Positions 44,722-55,325 of a stretch of 64,000 nt of DNA are shown here, piece by piece. Location of the stretch: contig CM036755.1 of NCBI GenBank assembly GCA_020796225.1, forward strand, positions 46,696,306 to 46,760,305, read 5' to 3'. Each line of letters opens with the position of its first letter. The stretch's first letter is position 1. The notes below the pieces were generated by a model, which was not told the DNA's origin, did not search any database, and was given only the letters and a program-made list of their open reading frames with translations. A program made the position numbers and the translations under genes. This stretch comes from Arion vulgaris. Taxonomy: Eukaryota > Mollusca > Gastropoda > Stylommatophora > Arionidae.

Positions 44722-44739
44722 GATCAGCAATTTCCAGTT

Positions 44740-44774
44740 GGAATGTTCCCTAAGTTGAGGATGTGTATATAAGG
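44740..44774 (-). promoter_or_regulatory. Possible TATA element and start region of TPH
   Basis: On the minus strand CCTTATATACAC (44765-44774 region) lies about 50 nt upstream of the ATG at 44721. This would give a very short 5' UTR starting near 44740. It is an AT-rich match with no further support; a 5' non-coding exon upstream is an equal possibility. Confidence 0.3.
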
Positions 44775-45209
44775 GATAGTATGCAGCAGCAGCTAGTCAG
44801 TGTAAGTGCTTCTTTTCTTTCAGGTGTTATCTCTTCAGCTTTGTATAGTATCTGCAATAGAGGAACAAAATTATTGAGCTTAAATTGAATTTATTTTAGG
44901 TAATCATAAGTGGGCGTCTGTAGCTTAATTGATTGATTGATTCTGGGGCCCGTGTGGTTCCGGGGCCCGCAAGGAATAAGAATAGTAACACTGGCCTACA
45001 AGGCATGTCGTAAGAGGTGAATGGTGAAGGAGCCTATGAAAGCTACCCTAGTACAAAAAAGCATCACAGAAGTCGGATGTGCTGGTCTACTTGTGGTAGC
45101 ATAACTGGCACAACGTATAATCGCTCTTAGGCTCAAATCATATACAAAATCACACAAAGTGGTCGATATGTAGCGTTCGAAGAAGAAAAAGAAGATTGAG
45201 TGATAGATT

Positions 45210-46135
45210 GATAAGGTCATCATCATTGCACTTCGATGATTAACTAAATATGCTTCGATCTCTTTGATACATAGGAAGATCTCAGCTGGTGCACGAATTT
45301 CGTAGCACCCTTCGGGAGTCCTAGATGTAATTTTGACGATGGTGAAGACATTTATGTAGAAATTTTATTTTAATCTTTATTAATAATTTAGCCCGGGCAG
45401 CGGCTTTTCAGCCTGCTGTTCTCGATTTTAAACTGCAAAGGGTTCTTTTACGTGCTCAAATTGAACTCGAGACCTACGTTTTATCGTCCGTCTTCGATAA
45501 GACTAGGAACTCGATCTCAATTACACTAACATCAGGGATCTCTGGAAAAATATCCAGATGGCCCCACCAGAAAGCGAATCTGGTACGTTTTACCACGAGA
45601 GACGAGCAACTAACACGAGAGACGAGCAACTAACACGAGAGACGAGCAACTAACACGAGAGACGAGCAACTAACACGAGAGACGAGCACCTAACACGAGA
45701 GACGAGCACCTAACACGAGAGACGAGCAACTAACACGAGAGACGAGCAACTAACACGAGAGACGAGCACCTAACACGAGAGACGAGCAACTAACGCGAGA
45801 GACGAGCAACTAACACGAGAGACGAGCACCTAACACGAGAGACGAGCACCTAACACGAGAGACGAGCACCTAACACTAGAGACGAGCACCTAACACGAGA
45901 GACGAGAACCTAACACGAGAGACAAGCAACTAACACGAGAGACGAGCAACTAACACGAGAGACGAGCAACTAACACGAGAGACAAGCAACTAACACGAGA
46001 GACGAGCAACTAACACGAGAGACGAGCAACTAACAAGAGAGACGAGCACCTAACACGAGAGACGAGCAACTAACACGAGAGACGAGCAACTAACACGAGA
46101 GACGAGCACCTAACCTGTACGCCACAGAGACCCAC
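45210..46135 (-). mobile_element. SINE family D copy enlarged by a 20-bp array in its head
   Basis: Complete body (45210-45590), then the array, then CTAACCTGTACGCCACAGAG ACCC, the end of the tRNA-like head. Box A-like TGGCGTACAGG is intact; the array separates it from the box B region. Confidence 0.9.
45590..46115 (-). repeat. 20-bp tandem array, about 26 copies, in the head of a SINE
   Basis: CACGAGAGACGAGCAACTAA units with AC/CC and rare variants. On the minus strand it lies in the tRNA-like head (GTCTCTGTGGCGTACAGGTT then AGGTGCTCGTCTCTCGTG), between the box A-like and box B-like regions. Confidence 0.95.
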
Positions 46136-46147
46136 CCCCTTCCTCCT

Positions 46148-46560
46148 ACCTGTCTGTAGCTTAAGGGGTAGTGAGCTTGACTATGACTCAAGAGCATCTT
46201 GCTCAAACACCGAGGCGTGAGGTTTAGAAGCAAATTTGATCCAGTGGAATTTTACAAACGTTAAAAATGGACATCATCGTTCAGAAAGCAATGCAAACTA
46301 CATTGTACTTATTCCCTTGTTGAAAATCGTGGAATATCCTCTAAAGGACCTAGCCATCAATAACAGTAAACGTCGATTTTCTAGGCCCCACTTATACGTT
46401 CAGTAGTTTGCCGTTGCTTTCTGAACAGTGAGTCTACTTTTAACGTTTGTAAAAACCCAAGGAACTAAGATGCTTTTAAATTTGCCCACCGCGGAGTTTG
46501 AACCAAATACCCTTGTGTTGTGATCGAGCTAACACTACCGCTTAAGCTAAAAATGCTCAT
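46148..46560. mobile_element. Inverted pair of tRNA-derived SINEs (family E)
   Basis: Plus copy starts TCTGTAGCTTAAGGGGTAGT and minus copy ends ACTACCGCTTAAGCTAAAAA; they meet tail to tail near 46350 (AAAGGACCTAGCCATCAATA). Box A-like TAGCTTAAGCGG is seen; box B is best kept in 49105-49335. Confidence 0.75.
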
Positions 46561-46884
46561 TGTACACTAATTGCTTAAATTCATTGGCCCCGGCGCTCCC
46601 TCTGAGGTTCTTAACTCTCCTTATTTTCTTGGAAGAGTGATAGAGGACGACAGAGAAGATACTGAATGGTAGTCGTTTACTGAATTGACATAATATCATT
46701 CCGCGCAGATCCATAGGTGCTCAATATCCTGCAGCAAGTAATACGATTATGGATGATAATTTCTTATGTGTGCACGTTTTCTGTTCCGATCTGCTAGAAG
46801 CGCAGACGTTAGAGCACGATCACCGCAGCAATTGATGTTGGCCATTTTATAAATTGAAATACATATCCACTAGATAAGCAGAGG

Positions 46885-47150
46885 TCATTCTTCTTCTTCT
46901 TCGAACGCTCCATGTTGACCACTTGTTAACCACTCTTTGTGATCTGTATGTGATCTGAGCCTAAGAGCGATTGTACGTTGTGCCAGTCATGCGCCTACAA
47001 GTAGGCCAGCATATCAGATTTCTGTTATGCTTTTCATTTACTAGGGTAGCATTCCTAGGGCCTACATCAGTCGCCTCTTACGACATGCATTGTAGGTCGC
47101 AGTTGTGCTATTCTTTGCTTCCCATGCAGGTCTCTGCCACACACCGGCAA
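46885..47150 (-). repeat. Interspersed repeat family A, copy upstream of TPH
   Basis: CATTCTTCTTCTTCTTCGAA to TCTCTGCCACACACCGG. Full length, minus orientation. Confidence 0.85.
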
Positions 47151-47154
47151 TGAT

Positions 47155-47930
47155 GATGAACAAATTAAAATATTGCATTAACCAACAATATCAATCAATT
47201 TACTTTGTTTACCCTTATTAACAGCTTTTTTACACTTTGCAAATTACATCTATTATTGTGGCTATAAATAATACTATCGATAGAAGAGAGCACTGCAGTA
47301 AAATTAATTAGCAACGGCGAAACACATAAAAACAAAGTAATATAGTTTTACAAAGTACATAAACAATATACAACGACGTTTCGACCAAAATGCCTTTAAG
47401 AAATGTAGACTTCATATGGTGTTCAAAGACGCATAGAGACAACGATGCTCTAGGACTAGTGAGCTGGCACTAATCAAGATCCTATCCCACCTTTATGTGG
47501 TGACCCTGGTAACATACAAAGGTTCCTGTCTGGCTAATAGGGTAGAGATCGAGGGAGAGCTGCAGGGAGTGGTAGTAGTCCAAGCACGGAAAAGCAAAGC
47601 AGGTCCAAAATTTACGAACAAAATGCAAGTATCTCCTAGCCGATGTCAGATATAAATGTCCCCGAGTAGTTGTTCAAAACGTAAGAAAACAGCAATGTAC
47701 GAGTCGTCGGTGAATGAATGCTAACTCCCCTGAAGTCAAGGCCCGCAAATAAATGGACAGCTGTGCGGCAAGAAAAAATAAGAACGATGCGTAACGAATT
47801 AGCAGTCTCGGCAAAGTGTCTCTGAAAATGCTATAACATATTGTATCGACACACGGGAAGATTGCGGTAAACTACGTATCAAAGGCTTAGCGCAGAAATA
47901 TTTACTGGGTAAGGTTGACCAATCGAAAAT
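47155..47930. other. Unassigned stretch upstream of TPH
   Basis: No coding segment, tandem repeat or tRNA-like head was recognised apart from a Penelope-type end (about 47330-47400). Confidence 0.4.
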
Positions 47931-48960
47931 CCTAATGTTGCGTTTTAGTGCCTAACGAAACTGTCCTCCCTGGGACAACCGGATAAGGTACTGTTGCATT
48001 TACAACTAACATCCCAGGAAGAACCGGGGTGGGTGATGCCTAACGTGACTACCCTCCCTGGGACAACCGGGCAAGGTACTGTTGCATTTACAACTAACAT
48101 TTCAGGAAGAACCGGGGTGGGTGATGCCTAACGTGACTACCCTCCCTGGGACAACCGGGCAAGGTACTGTTACATTAACAACAAACATCTCCGGAAGAGC
48201 CGGGTGGGTGATGCCTAACGAGACTGCCCTCCCTGGGGTAACCGGGCAAGGTACTGTTGCATTTACAACTAACATCCCAGGAATAACTGAGGTGGGTGAT
48301 GTTAGCGAGCGCAAAATTTCAGTTGCATTGCTAGCGCCTAATGAAACGACCCTCTATATTATTTGTGCGTAGCCCCAGTCAAGTGTTTTCCGGTGCCATG
48401 AAAAATGAAAAGTAGTAACTGCAACTTGTCAAGTGCCGACACGTGACTCAAAAAAGGCCGAGAATGTTCCTACTCCGGAATAAATACTAAGTAGTCAGAA
48501 AGGTCAGGCCGAAATTGTAAATATTTTACAGACTGTCCAAATCCAAACATTGGCGAAGGCCGACACTTTATACGGTACGTTAAACGATTCGGACGCCGTC
48601 CCAGGACAAGCTTATGTGCTCCAAAAGACTGAGAAATGTTCCTATTGCAGAACGATCTCACAGTCAGAAAGGGCGCTCAGTGTAGATTCGCAGTCGAGCG
48701 TAGATCACAAAACCCAATTATACGGCAAAAAGATGATCGCAAAGATGCAGATACGAACTAAAATATACGGCACAACTGATCGTTCTAGGGCAAGTTACCC
48801 TAGTAAATAAACAGCTGGCTGAAATCTGGTGGGTGGGCCTAGTCACCATAGGAGCATAATCGCACAACGTAAAAGGTCGTTCTTGTCAAAGATCAATTAT
48901 ATATCACAAAAAGAATGATAAAATTGACCGTGAAGAACGAACAAGAGAAGAAAGAAGACT
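47930..48960 (+). repeat. Dispersed unknown element upstream of TPH
   Basis: The 88-bp units (47940-48320) are followed by blocks shared with 26640-27430 in reverse (TTGGCGAAGGCCGACACTTT, GGACGCCGTCC, GCAAAGATGCAGATACG). It ends TCTTGTCAAAGATCAATTAT...GAACGAAC, similar to the end of family B. No conserved ORF. Confidence 0.7.
47940..48320. repeat. 88-bp tandem repeat, about 4 copies
   Basis: Units begin CCTAACG at 47951, 48039, 48127 and 48214 and contain CCTCCCTGGGACAACCGG and ACTAACATCCCAGGAAGAAC. Two related units occur at 27265-27400 in the opposite orientation, so the repeat belongs to a dispersed element. Confidence 0.9.
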
Positions 48961-49104
48961 TTCTATACGGCAGATATAACATATACAGTAACACAATAAA
49001 TCCCCAACGGACATATTGTCATCTGAGGCCAGTTGGAGATGTAGTGTGTTATTGTGTATGTTATGTCTGCCGTATGAATGACATGACATTCGTGGCATAT
49101 CATG

Positions 49105-49335
49105 TTACATGACGTAGCCATCAACAACAGTAAACGAATGGTCGATTTTCTAGGCACCGTTTATACGTTCAGTAGTTTGCCATTGCTTTCTGAACGGTGA
49201 GGTCTAATTTTACCGTTTGTAAAAATCCAAGGGAACTAATTTGCTTCCAAACTTGCCCGCCGTGGGGTTTGAACCAGGTACACTTGGGTTGTGATCGAGC
49301 TCACAACCGCTTAAGCTACAGACGCCCACGTCTGC
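49105..49335 (-). mobile_element. tRNA-derived SINE (family E)
   Basis: On the minus strand GGGCGTCTGTAGCTTAAGCG GTTGTGAGC...ACCTGGTTCAAACCCC gives box A and box B, then a body ending AACAGT...GTTGATGGCTACGTC. Another partial plus copy is at 8040-8215. Confidence 0.85.
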
Positions 49336-49369
49336 AATATAGGAAGTCTAAATGTCTTCGCTTCTTGTG

Positions 49370-49500
49370 TATCCTTGCTTGATAAAGACTTTTTGGTCAA
49401 AATGTCGCTGTATATTGTAAAATTGTTGTACTTGTAAAATTGTCGAAATGTCGCTGTATATTGTTTAAGTACTTGTAAAATTGTTGTACTTTGTTTTTAG
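49370..49500 (+). mobile_element. Penelope-like element 3' terminal relic
   Basis: GATAAAGACTTTTTGGTCAA AATGTCGCTGTATATTGTAA resembles the terminal motif at 51918-51947. A reverse-oriented relic occurs at about 47330-47400 (CAACGACGTTTCGACC). Confidence 0.6.
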
Positions 49501-50065
49501 GTTTTTCGCCAGTGCTAACACATGGGATACCACACTATGGGATAACGTTAAGGGATATCTCACTTAACTCGTTCACAGTTTTAGTCAACATCACAACGTA
49601 TTGCATTTGTAACAACAGAGCTGCAATTTCTTCCACCAAACGAACATTGCAAACATATCATCATCAAATTGCGTGTCCGGAGTAGAACTTTGCCACCTTA
49701 ACTGTCCGTCTGAATTTCTCTCTCTCTCTCTCTTAACAAAAATATGCGTACACAAATTGTTTTAAAATTATTTACAGTATTAAAAACATAATTATTGTTT
49801 GTTGAAAACAGACAATATTATATAAAAACTTATTTTACGTTACCTATCACACGGGTCCGGCGCTCCGCTCATGCAATGACCGCTCTGTATCAACAATGAG
49901 GATCGAAAGGAAAGACAAAACTACAAGACAATCTTCAAGAAATGTTGCGGATAGAAAGGAACGGACCCGGTTTAATAGATGTGGGGGCGTTTTAATGACC
50001 AGCTAGCAAGAGATGAAGGGGTGACATTGCAGCGTGATGTGAACATAGGGAAGAGGAGTTTAGAT

Positions 50066-50441
50066 CAGCGGTTCCCAAACTTTACATTACAGTGGACCCC
50101 CTTACGTGTTGCTGTCGTGGACCCTCAAAGGTTTATATAAATATATGAAAATCTTCTAGCGACGACGTTAATGTTACACCACACCAAAAGTCAAGCTGGC
50201 TCCAATTTCTCAGACTGCAGGAAACTTCAAATAATTTTTCCTTTTGTCCAATCAAACATTTAGACTGCAGCCTAGTCCGGGTCATTTGATTTCACAGTGA
50301 AACTAGTTTACCACTGTTTTTATAAATTTTCTTTTTCTGTTTGAAATATCAAATATCATAATACTTCTTCAAGCGCTTGATGACCACCTGTGAGTACCTC
50401 GCAGACCCTGGTGTCCGTGGACCTCAGTTTGGGAAACGCTG
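50066..50441. mobile_element. hAT-type MITE (CAGCGGTTCCCAAAC family)
   Basis: Terminal inverted repeats CAGCGGTTCCCAAACTT and AGTTTGGGAAACGCTG with a perfect 8-bp target duplication GTTTAGAT (50058-50065 and 50442-50449). Non-coding, 376 bp. Confidence 0.93.
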
Positions 50442-50599
50442 GTTTAGATAATTGGGGTGATGAAAAACATAATATGCAGACAAGATGAAAACAGAAAATG
50501 TGTTTGATAGATGTTTGATTTTGTGTAGGCGGGCTTCAATAGAACGTGATCTAGGCAACAGAAAAAAAGAACATTGGAAGGTAATATATACATACATAC

Positions 50600-50770
50600 T
50601 TCTTTCTTTTTTTTCTTTTCTCCAATCCTGAGTCATCATAAGAAGAGATTTCTAGAACGAGTCCTTGTGTGCGCTTCATAAATAGTCTCTTTCGTTGCCT
50701 CTGTTATCTCTGAGGTTCACCTTTTTTATGGCCGGCCTTTTGTTTTGTATCCATTGTATTGGAGCATAAT
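50600..50770 (-). pseudogene. Reverse transcriptase tail fragment
   Basis: Reverse complement matches the [17 protein letters not shown] region at 6480-6600. Decayed. Confidence 0.6.
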
Positions 50771-51960
50771 TGCCTGATATGTCTGAAGTTGATTTGTCAC
50801 GTTTCGTAAATTTCATCAATGATTTCAACCCTGCTATTCAATTTACCTCTCACATTTCCACTTCTTGTGTCAACTTTCTTGACATTCCTTTCACCATAAA
50901 TATATCCACCATCACAACATCAGTATATTATAATCATACTAATGCACGTAGTTTTCTCCTTTATGCCTCTTCCAATCCAAAGGCTTTCGTGATTCTTTGC
51001 CATTCTCCCAACTCTTGTGCCTTCGTCGCCTGTGTAGCGAAGACGATGATTTTCTTGATAGAGCTCGCGAGTTGCTTGATTTTGTCCGCAGTCACCTATA
51101 CCTGGAGAAGGTGCTTGCATCTGCTATGCTCGCCAGGAGGCCCTTACCAACCAGCATAGGACTCCTCATTCTGACATTGTGAAATGTATCTTAACTTTCC
51201 ACCCACATAGTTCACTGGTGAAAAAAGTTTATTCCGTCATATATCTATTCTAAATTCGTATCCTGAGACACGTTCAGTCTTCCAAAACTATCCTCTGGTG
51301 TCTTACAGACAGGGCAGAACCCTATGGATTTGTTGGTACACAATCGCCTTAAATCCAATATTCATGATCATTTTGGCATCATCCGGTGTGGCCGTCGGCG
51401 ATGCCAAACATGTGCTTGTGTAATATGGACCCGTTCTGTATCTTTTCCGAAGCTACTTTTGTTATTGAGGATAGTTTTACGTGAGCGTCCGCCAATATAA
51501 TCTACGCCATCACTCGTAAACGTTGTGAGAAGGCATATATAGGCGAAACAGGCAAAATGCTTAGTGAACGTTTCAGCCAACGCTTACGTGATATATGCCA
51601 ATTCCCTGTGACGCCTGTAGCCACTCATTTCAATGGAACTGGCCATTTGGGAGCTCGCGATGTCCAGGACACAGCCATTTGATCATGTTTCTCTGATGAT
51701 CGAAGTCGATTTGCTCTAGAGAATCGTTTTATTTCGTAATATGGTACATATTTGATTTTTATTGTTTATCTTTTTTCTTTTCTTAATCTAGGTTTTGCAT
51801 TTATTTCGTTATTCGTTTTTAGTAACATATTTTCATGTTACGGTTGTTAGCAATTTATTGTCTGATTCTATATGTTGTGTGCTGTGAAAGAATTGAAATT
51901 CTTCACTTCTGTTGTATCCTGTGCTTGATAAAGGCCTTTTGATCGAAACGTCGCTGTGAA
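50765..51960 (+). pseudogene. Penelope-like element fragment (RT thumb and GIY-YIG endonuclease)
   Basis: VNFINDFNPAIQFTSHISTS, VNFLDIPFTINISTITTSVY then, after a frameshift, PFSQLLCLRRLCSEDDDFLD and RARELLDFVRSHLY match the RT end of Penelope-like elements. Near 51495-51600, IYAITRKRCEKAYIGETGKM then LSERFSQRLRDI is a GIY-YIG nuclease (IYA...AYIGETG). After the coding part, GATAAAGGCCTTTTGATCGA AACGTCGCTG (51918-51947) is the 3' terminal motif. Several frameshifts; not functional. Confidence 0.88.
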
Positions 51961-52904
51961 TTGTTATCGTTTTTGTATTTTGTAAAACTACAGTATTTTG
52001 TTATTACGTGTTTCGTCATTGCTATGTAGTTTGACTGCAGTATTCCCCTATATCGATAATACTATTTATAATTTGTATGTGATCTGAGCCTAAGAGCGAT
52101 TATACATTGTGCCAGTTATGCGTCTACAAGCAGGCAATCACATCTTATTTACTAGGGTAGCTTCCCTATGCCCTACCGCCGTTGCCTTTTACGACACACC
52201 TTGTATTCTGCAGTGTTATAATTCTTTGCTCCCTTTAAGAACCCTAGCAACGCAAGGTCAAATGTCCTGACACATTTAGAGGGACATTCTCCCATGTAAA
52301 TGTTCACTAGGCTTAAGGGTTTTAAGGCCGAAGAATTGACTTCATTGCACCGGGTTTTACCCTATATGGCTCAGTCCCTCTCCGCAGAAATGGCACGCCA
52401 CCTTCACTAATATGACTCAAACTTACAGAAATGTTCCCATATCACTCACAACATGACATTTGTCACGAAGCTGAATGCCCAGTATGTGGTCCACGGTAAA
52501 CTAAGCGCATGAATAGAGATGTTGAAGAAGAAGAACTCACAATAATGTATCATATCTATAAAACCTCTACCAAAAATTTGATCTGCTAGAAAAGTTACAA
52601 TCTTGTACAGGAAGGAAGGAATCTCTCTTCAGAACTTGTCTTTGTTTTTACATAATCGATCAAGCTCAATGTTTATGAATGGAGTCGTTTAGGAAACAGC
52701 TCTAATCACATTGACATCTAGTGCCCATACTGCTTCCAGAGTGAGGCTTTACAAGATTAGTTTCCGAGATAAGACGGGAAGACATCTTGATCGTTGACTG
52801 GGACATTTATAAGTCTGTCCTGTATAAATATGTGGACTTTTGGTTTTATTTGTTCCTCTATGATTTATTTTATTTATCTATCTGTCTATCTATATGTATT
52901 TTTT

Positions 52905-53110
52905 TTTTAAATTCTGCTACCGGGTTGTTGTCCAGTGTCGTGGTTTTCTGTTTGTGTCTTGCGCTGTTCTAATAGTTTGGGTGATAGCTATTTTTTCTTT
53001 TTTACAAGATTCTGCTATGTTCTCTAACTATATTATTTGTGGTCTTCCTCTCGCCGTCTTTCCTGATGTTCTGTTGTAGAAGACTGTACACAGTGCTGTA
53101 ATATTATGTT
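52905..53110 (-). pseudogene. Reverse transcriptase C-terminal relic
   Basis: Same family as 32150-32450 on the same strand (CTTCCTCTCGCCGTCTTTCC...GATGTTCTGTTGTAGAAGAC). Decayed. Another copy at 53620-53728 leads into the 32-bp array. Confidence 0.65.
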
Positions 53111-53194
53111 TTTGTCTTACGCTGTTCTAGTGACTTCTACTTCTTCTTCACAATTCAACTCCCAACGAAGAACAGGTCTTTAACAAACTTCTTC

Positions 53195-53400
53195 GCCCGT
53201 CTGCCCAGCGTGTTCGTAGCGCGTTGGACTACAGGTGACTATCCCTCTGTGTGTGCGGGTTCAATTTCGCGGGATGTCAGAAAAAGCCACAGATTTCCCA
53301 GATTTACGGTGTTCGTGGCACCATACCGAATTGTTACGATGTCCATGGCACCGAGCCGAAGAGCTGAAAAGCTCAAGTGTTTCTGGATCGGAAAAAAAAA
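53195..53400 (+). mobile_element. tRNA-derived SINE (family F)
   Basis: GTGTTCGTAGCGCGTTGGAC...GTGCGGGTTCAATTTCGCGG, then TTCGTGGCACC...CACCGAGCCGAAGAGCTGAA and an A-rich end. Confidence 0.82.
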
Positions 53401-53727
53401 ATCAAACAAACAAACTTCTTCTAGTTCTTTCTTTATCCTTCATGTTTTCCAATTCTTTCCATGTTTTACCGATCCTTTAAATATCAGTACCCAGTTGTCT
53501 TCTCTAGGTATGTCTAGGCTTCCCCTACTCCTCTTTCCCTGAGGCTTCCAAAACAGTGCCTGTCTTGCAATGCTTCCAGTTGGTTTTCTCAATATGTGTC
53601 CTATCAATCGTCTAGGTCTTCCTCTAGGGACTTGCGTGATAGTTCTTTTTGCTTTTGACAGGATTCTGCTATGCTATCTAACCATATTATTTTTAGTCTT
53701 CTTCTCGCCTTCCTTCCAGATGTTCTG

Positions 53728-53990
53728 TTATAGAAGACTCGGTATACAGTGGAGTTTGGTTATAGAAGACTCGGTATACAGTGGAGCTTGGTTATAGAAG
53801 ACTCGGTATACAGTGGAGTTTGGTTATAGAAGACTCGGTATACAGTGGAGTTTGGTTGTAGAAGACTCGGTATACAGTGGAGCTTGGTTATAGAAGACTC
53901 GGTATACAGTGGAGTTTGGTTGTAGAAGACTCGGTATACAGTGGAGTTTGGTTGTAGAAGACTCGGTATACAGTGGAGTTTGGTTGTATT
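53728..53990 (-). repeat. 32-bp tandem array, 8 copies, inside a reverse transcriptase relic
   Basis: TTATAGAAGACTCGGTATAC plus AGTGGAGTTTGG repeats every 32 bp. On the minus strand the segment encodes the [16 protein letters not shown] stretch of a non-LTR reverse transcriptase C-terminus (compare 32330-32380). Confidence 0.93.
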
Positions 53991-54640
53991 CTTATTAAGT
54001 GGCTGGGGTTTCTCGGCTATGCGCATGGTAGGGTTGTTGCAGAGCGAAGTGGGGCATACAGGACAACTACTTCTAGTATGAGGATGGAGGTTGAGGCCGT
54101 TACTGCTGTCCTCCATTGGCTCTCTGGGACTTCATTTACTGGGGCCGTTGTTGTATCTGACTCTCAGTCAATGCTTCACAAGATCCAGAAGGGCAGGTTT
54201 CGGTATGAGTGGATGTCGTTTATAGAAGTTTCTAACCTCCAGAGGCTTACGTTGATATACTGCCCCGGGCATGCGGGTGTTTACGGTAATGAGAGAGTGG
54301 TCTTGCTTGCATCAACAGCATCGATTGTTTGGGAGTTGAAGATGGAAAAGGGATGTTCTTCGGTCTCTTCGCGACTGTCTGTTGGATGAGGACACTAAAA
54401 TCGATGTTGAATCGATCAAGCGATTTAGGCAGTTTGGAGTTACCGGTTGTGCAGGTCGAACTGGATGCCTGAAAGGCAGAGTGAGGGGTGTGTTTAATCA
54501 GCGAGCCACGGGAATCATCAGTATGCATACTGTTCGATATCTGTTCTTGAAGACTGAGCACCTATGGGTCTGCCCGGAGTGCAATGACGTCAGTGTAGTA
54601 ACCAATAACCAATAAGTGGCTGAAACCACTTTATTCTTTG
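53990..54640 (+). pseudogene. RNase H and C-terminal fragment of a non-LTR element
   Basis: TTTSSMRMEVEAVTAVLHWL, VVVSDSQSMLHKIQKGRFRY, LTLIYCPGHAGVYGNERVVL. RNase H motifs E, SDS and CPGHAGV-GNE are visible, but the final DxLA is changed to VVLLA. After a frameshift: GVTGCAGRTGCLKGRVRGVF, NQRATGIISMHTVRYLFLKT, EHLWVCPECND. Confidence 0.8.
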
Positions 54641-54889
54641 TTTCTCAATATTCTTCAAATATATCATAGATATGTCTATCCATTAATAAATATATGTTGT
54701 CTCTCTCTATCTATTAATGTATCTATATATATCTATATGTATTCAAATCTTTCAATCTATCTTTATATCTATAATTATATGTATATATCATCATTCGCTT
54801 CTTTGTCTCAGCAGACAATAGGTCTTGCGTCACGTAATATGTTCTGCTAGATGCCGATCAGAAATAAAGAGCAGAATAGAGCAAGCGAA

Positions 54890-55325
54890 AACATCTTTCC
54901 TGAAAATCTTTCTTTCTCGAATCCTGTTTGCCTCACAGCGTCAGGTCAAGAAGAGATGTCAAAAACGGGCCCTTGTGTGCCCTTCGTAGATAGTGTCTTT
55001 CGTCGACTCTGTTATCTCTGAGGTTCATCTTTTGCGTGCCGGCCTTCTGCTTTGTACCCATTGTATCGGAGCAGCATTGCTATTTGAGGTGCACTGTCTG
55101 TTGGTAATCTGCTTACGTGGCCAAACCATTTAATTTGTTGTTTCTTGATGAAGTTTAGTACTGATGTTGTACCCACTTTTTACTGATGTCTTCATTTCTC
55201 AACCGGTCTCTTCTTGTTACACCCATCATTCTGCGTAAACACTTCATCTCTGTCGTGACTAGTTTTCTCTTATCATTTGTTGTCAGTGTCCATGTTTGGC
55301 ACTGCTAGCATAATGTGGGGAGAAC
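54890..55325 (-). pseudogene. Reverse transcriptase fragment, minus strand
   Basis: Close relative of 14510-15040 (CTTTCGTCGACTCTGTTATC, TTGTATCGGAGCAGCATTGC, TCTTGATGAAGTTTAGTACT). Multiple frame breaks. Confidence 0.75.

Noticed and set aside
44275..44517. Extension of the exon 1 ORF past the donor ([20 protein letters not shown]...)
   Set aside because: This part lies in intron 1 and in a MITE; the phase-0 donor at 44518 joins exon 2 correctly.
49491..49685. 64-codon ORF upstream of TPH
   Set aside because: No recognisable motif or splice partners; length is expected by chance in this AT content.
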